The notes under the pieces: generated by a model
The model's database searches: none
What the model was told of the DNA's origin: nothing
Seen by the model: the letters and a program-made list of their open reading frames with translations, nothing else
Part shown: piece by piece, positions 31,338 to 34,181 of the stretch
Layout of the letters: every line of letters starts with the position of its first letter
Numbering within the stretch: position 1 is the first letter of the stretch
Origin: Bacteroidales bacterium
GTDB taxonomy: Bacteria; Bacteroidota; Bacteroidia; Bacteroidales; F082
Length of the DNA stretch: 34,181 bases
NCBI GenBank assembly: GCA_017428285.1
Contig: JAFRRE010000175.1
Location: 1 to 34,181 of the forward strand
Reading direction: 5' to 3'
Position numbers and translations under genes: made by a program

Positions 31338-33542
31338 TTACTTGCTGTTTTTCCTCACCACCTTTTGGATTTCCTTCAGCTGGTTCAGTTTGGCCATCAG
31401 GTCGTCAAGTTCCTTGGTGTTGTGAACATAGATGGAGATGGCGGCTTCCACCACATCTTGCTTGGCCTCCATGTGGAGCGAGTGCAGGTTGAGTTGCATC
31501 TCGTTGGAGAGCAAGTTGGTCATGCGGTTGAGCAGTCCCTTGGTGTCCAAAGCCGTGATTTTCAGCTCTGCAAGGAAGGCAATCTCACTTTTGGGTTGCC
31601 ATTTGGCTTTCACGATGTTGTTGCCGAAACTCGATGAGAGCTGGATAGCCTTGGGACAGTTGCTCCTGTGGATTTGCAGTGGTTCACCAGGGAAACTGAA
31701 GGCGATGACGTCGTCGCCGGGGATGGGGTTGCAGCAGGTCGACACATTGAAGTCGAACTCGCCCGAAGTGGTGATGGACGGTGTTTCATCCTTTTCCTTG
31801 CTGTTGTTGCCCAAAAGTCCGAAAGTGATGTAGCGCACAAAACTGCTGCTGCTTGACTGGGGCTTCAGCACGCTGCGAATAAGTCGCTCGTCGATTTTTC
31901 CAGTGGCTACATAGTAATAAAAATCGATGGTACTGGTCAGTTTTTCGGCCGCCATCACTTCATTGCGGTTGACTTTTGAGGGCTCCATGTCGAGCTTGCG
32001 CATGATTTCCTCATATTTCTTCTCGCCCTCTTCGCGGAAACCGCGGCGGTATTCCTTGATGCCGTTCTTGAGGCGCGACTTGGCCGTGGCTGTGGCCAAA
32101 AACTCGAACCATTTCTCCTGCGGATGCTGCGATTCGGAGGTGATGATTTCCACTTGGTCGCCTTTGGTGAGCTTACGGTCGAGTTGGGCCAGCTGGTTGT
32201 TGACATTGGCCGCGATGCTGTGGTCGCCAATTTCGGAGTGGATGCTGTAGGCGAAGTCAAGCACGGTCGAGCCTTTGGGCAGTGTAATCATTCTGCCTTG
32301 AGGGGTGAAGACATAGATTTCATCGGAGAAGAGGTCGAGCTTGAAGTTGTCGACAAACTCGATGGCGTTGTCCGATTCGCCGCTGATAAGGTCTTGGGCC
32401 TTTTTCAGCCATTCGTCGAAACCACTCTCAGTCGTGTCGTTGTCGGTCTTGTATTTCCAATAGGCGGAGAAGCCCTTCTCGGCAATTTCTTCCATGCGTT
32501 CGCTGCGGATTTGCACCTCGACCCAGTTGCCCGTCTGACCCATCACCACGGCGTGTAGCGATTCGTAACCGTTGGCTTTCGGGAACGAGATCCAATCCTT
32601 CAGTTTTTTGGTGTAGGGACGGTAGCAATTGGTCAGCACGGCATAGATTTTCCAACATTCCATGCGCTCTTCTTCCCTCGGGCAGTCAGTGATGAGGCGC
32701 ACGATGAAGGAACCATACAGGTCTTCGAAGGCCAACTCCTTGTCCATCATGCGTTTCCATACCGAGTTGACAGAGCGTTCCTTGATTTCAGCCCTTGCTT
32801 TGATGCCGTTTTTCTCCAATTCGGCTTCAATCGGAGCGATAAAATTGCGCAACTCGCCCATGCTTTTGCCGCGCACGTCATCCATGCGCTTGCGGATGTT
32901 GTAGTAGATGGTGGGGTTGGTGTATTTCAACGACAGGTCTTCCAACTCGATTTGGATGGCATGCAGTCCGAGACGGTAGGCGAGGGGCGCATAGATATAG
33001 GTGGTCTCCGAGGCGATTTTCAGCTGCTTGTGCTTGGGCATCGAGTCCAAGGTGCGCATGTTGTGGAGGCGGTCGGAGAGTTTGATGAGCACAACGCGGA
33101 TGTCGTACGACAGCGACGAGATGACCTTCTTGAAGTTCTCCGCCTGTGCACTCTCGGCGCCTTCGAGATTGGCGAACTTGGTAAGCCCGTCCACCACACG
33201 CTCCACCTTCTCACCGAACATCTCCTTGATGTCGTCGAGGGTGTATTTCGTGTCTTCCACCACATCATGCAGCAGGGCGCAGATGATAGAGGTGCGACCT
33301 AATCCGATGTCGTGGGCGGCAATGGTGGCCACCTCAATGGGGTGATAGATGTAAGGCTCGCCCGAGCGGCGGCGCTGGTCTTTGTGTGCCTCACAGGCGA
33401 AATAGAACGCCTTATCAACCATCTCAAGGTCTTGGGCTTCCTTGCGTGTCTGCCAAGCGTCGATGAGGCGCTGGTGTCGTCGTTCGATCTCTTCTTTTTC
33501 TTCTTTGGAATAGGTGTCGGGTAAAAAGGGCATCATAGGCAA
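31338..33542 (-). CDS. RelA/SpoT-family (p)ppGpp synthetase/hydrolase
   Basis: Cytoplasmic 734-residue protein that sets (p)ppGpp levels in the stringent response. The N-terminal HD hydrolase domain is complete: HKDQRRRSGEPYIYHP (His53, His67), ALLHDVVEDT (His92-Asp93) and IKLSDRLHNMRTL, so hydrolysis should be active. The synthetase domain follows (about 230-370) with ERSVNSVWKRMM, NGYESLHAVVMG and EVQIRSERMEEIAEKG. The TGS domain is near 400-460 (DEIYVFTPQGRMITLPKGS), then a helical/CC region with VSTCCNPIPGDDV and a C-terminal ACT domain (AELKITALDTKGLLNRMTNLL). Length and order fit a bifunctional long RSH (Rel/SpoT type). In the synthetase, DLYGSFIVRLI departs from the usual D-[IL]-x-[AG]-x-R. 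Promoter element at 33560-33567. Confidence 0.95.
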   Translation of the reverse strand: MPMMPFLPDTYSKEEKEEIERRHQRLIDAWQTRKEAQDLEMVDKAFYFACEAHKDQRRRSGEPYIYHPIEVATIAAHDIGLGRTSIICALLHDVVEDTKYTLDDIKEMFGEKVERVVDGLTKFANLEGAESAQAENFKKVISSLSYDIRVVLIKLSDRLHNMRTLDSMPKHKQLKIASETTYIYAPLAYRLGLHAIQIELEDLSLKYTNPTIYYNIRKRMDDVRGKSMGELRNFIAPIEAELEKNGIKARAEIKERSVNSVWKRMMDKELAFEDLYGSFIVRLITDCPREEERMECWKIYAVLTNCYRPYTKKLKDWISFPKANGYESLHAVVMGQTGNWVEVQIRSERMEEIAEKGFSAYWKYKTDNDTTESGFDEWLKKAQDLISGESDNAIEFVDNFKLDLFSDEIYVFTPQGRMITLPKGSTVLDFAYSIHSEIGDHSIAANVNNQLAQLDRKLTKGDQVEIITSESQHPQEKWFEFLATATAKSRLKNGIKEYRRGFREEGEKKYEEIMRKLDMEPSKVNRNEVMAAEKLTSTIDFYYYVATGKIDERLIRSVLKPQSSSSSFVRYITFGLLGNNSKEKDETPSITTSGEFDFNVSTCCNPIPGDDVIAFSFPGEPLQIHRSNCPKAIQLSSSFGNNIVKAKWQPKSEIAFLAELKITALDTKGLLNRMTNLLSNEMQLNLHSLHMEAKQDVVEAAISIYVHNTKELDDLMAKLNQLKEIQKVVRKNSK

Positions 33543-33559
33543 TCGTCTTTTTCAGACTG

Positions 33560-33567
33560 CAAAATTA
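33560..33567 (-). promoter_or_regulatory. -7 promoter element of the RelA/SpoT gene
   Basis: Minus-strand TAATTTTG matches TAnnTTTG, 17 bases upstream of the start codon at 33542. Confidence 0.6.
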
Positions 33568-33615
33568 TGCATAATCCTTGTTTTTCGTTGTCGTTTGAGG
33601 GCGATTTTTTTATGG

Positions 33616-33649
33616 TTTGGGATGGATTTTTGGAAAATGTTTATATTTG
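33616..33649 (+). promoter_or_regulatory. Promoter of the DUF4160/DUF2442 pair
   Basis: The -33 TTTG (33616-33619) and -7 TATATTTG (33642-33649) are 22 bases apart. The predicted start near 33656 gives a leader of about 16 bases before the ATG at 33672 and excludes an in-frame ATG further upstream at 33567. Confidence 0.6.
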
Positions 33650-33671
33650 CAGTCGGAAATACAACGAAGTT

Positions 33672-33965
33672 ATGGGCCAGCTCGCATTTATTAAACTCTT
33701 CATGCTTGTGTCGATACCGACTGATATAAATGACAATCGTCGACATGTGCATGTGTTTTATAGGAATGGCCGTCAGCAGCACTCAGTGGCAAAGATTTGG
33801 ATTGAGAAGAATGGTGAACGGTGTATTGAAATCGCTGAATCGAAGTTGTCACAAAAAGAGAATAAAATGTTAGTGGATGCAATTTCCAACAACTGGGAGT
33901 TTATTAACGAGCAGATTACCCGCTGCTTCAATGGAGAAAAGACAAGAGTAAGAAATATTGAATAA
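33672..33965 (+). CDS. Small DUF4160-like protein
   Basis: Protein of 97 residues starting MGQLAFIKLFMLVSIP. The central NRRHVHVFYRNGRQQHSVAKIWIE resembles the H-x-H pattern of DUF4160 (usually PHFHV), followed by a charged helix (SQKENKMLVDAISNNWEFINEQI). DUF4160 genes are often next to DUF2442 genes, as here, and have been suggested to form toxin-antitoxin-like pairs, without proof for this one. The next gene starts one base after this stop. The start at 33672 is chosen because it follows the promoter; an upstream in-frame ATG at 33567 would lie before it. Confidence 0.75.
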   Translation: MGQLAFIKLFMLVSIPTDINDNRRHVHVFYRNGRQQHSVAKIWIEKNGERCIEIAESKLSQKENKMLVDAISNNWEFINEQITRCFNGEKTRVRNIE

Positions 33966-33966
33966 A

Positions 33967-34181
33967 ATGTGTAAGATTAAGGAAACCAATATTGGAATTA
34001 AAAGCCTTGATTTCAGTGGACATCGAGGGAAGTTATGCGCAGTGTTGACTGACGGACGGGTTATCATTGTGCCCATTGGCTTTTTCCCCGACATCAAAAA
34101 GTTGTCAGTAAAGGAGCGCGAGGATTGGATGATTCTTGATGACCAGTTCTTCACATTCCACAACCTGAGCCGTGTTTATGC
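33967..34181 (+). CDS. DUF2442 domain protein, N-terminal part (runs off the window end)
   Basis: The 71 visible codons begin MCKIKETNIGIKSLDFSGHRG. The core DGRVIIVPIGFFPDIKKLSVKEREDWMI matches DUF2442, in which a short beta-hairpin (DGR-x-x-x-VPL) is followed by a helix with an ER-x-x-W motif. The frame stays open to the window edge, so length and C-terminus are unknown; usual members are about 80-100 residues. It begins one base after the DUF4160-like stop, indicating translational coupling and joint function. Confidence 0.8.
   Translation, partial: MCKIKETNIGIKSLDFSGHRGKLCAVLTDGRVIIVPIGFFPDIKKLSVKEREDWMILDDQFFTFHNLSRVY

Overview
The window looks like a chromosomal piece of an uncultured Bacteroidales-type bacterium (phylum Bacteroidota). 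The evidence is the repeated occurrence of the Bacteroidota -7 promoter element TAnnTTTG upstream of genes, A-rich leaders without Shine-Dalgarno sequences, many SPII lipoproteins, and families typical of this phylum (DUF2723 membrane proteins, AAA+DUF4143 ATPases, EcoRI-type methylases, a CxxC-less Fur homologue). The species cannot be named from the sequence.

Layout. 1-4754: the start of gap (GAPDH, minus strand) diverging from a large dikinase-like protein that has a PPDK-type ATP domain and phospho-His domain but no PEP/pyruvate barrel. 4839-8225: a DUF2723 membrane protein (minus), then tRNA-Gln(TTG). 8287-13136: the housekeeping operon rimP-nusA-infB, with rimP bracketed by copies of an interspersed palindromic repeat. 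13210-13453: a probable stand-alone structured RNA (possibly 6S-like) with its own promoter and terminator. 13499-19161: a four-gene exported-protein operon ending in two lipoproteins that carry three paralogous copies of a Bacteroidota surface domain. 19317-22625: an exported EEP-family phosphatase/nuclease and a transglutaminase-like lipoprotein (minus). 22655-27952: an accessory or defence-like block with an AAA+DUF4143 ATPase, four 40-bp iterons, a heavily structured possibly pseudoknotted leader RNA, an EcoRI-family adenine methylase, a DUF262-HNH nuclease and a Fic protein whose gene is surrounded by TTACCACC operators. 28044-33542: a minus-strand core block with an ATP-grasp enzyme, purA, a Fur-family regulator and a RelA/SpoT homologue, separated by several different widespread palindromic repeats. 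33672-34181: a DUF4160/DUF2442 small-protein pair, the second cut by the window end.

The most interesting region is 23867-28004. Here three regulatory architectures (iterons, structured leader with attenuator-like terminator, and a nested palindromic operator) lie in front of three possible defence genes. Second is the set of interspersed repeats: at least five unrelated short palindromic families (8287-8850, 25564-25576, 29220-29247, 30571-30598, 31190-31314) plus a heptad GTTTAGA repeat placed directly after two stop codons.
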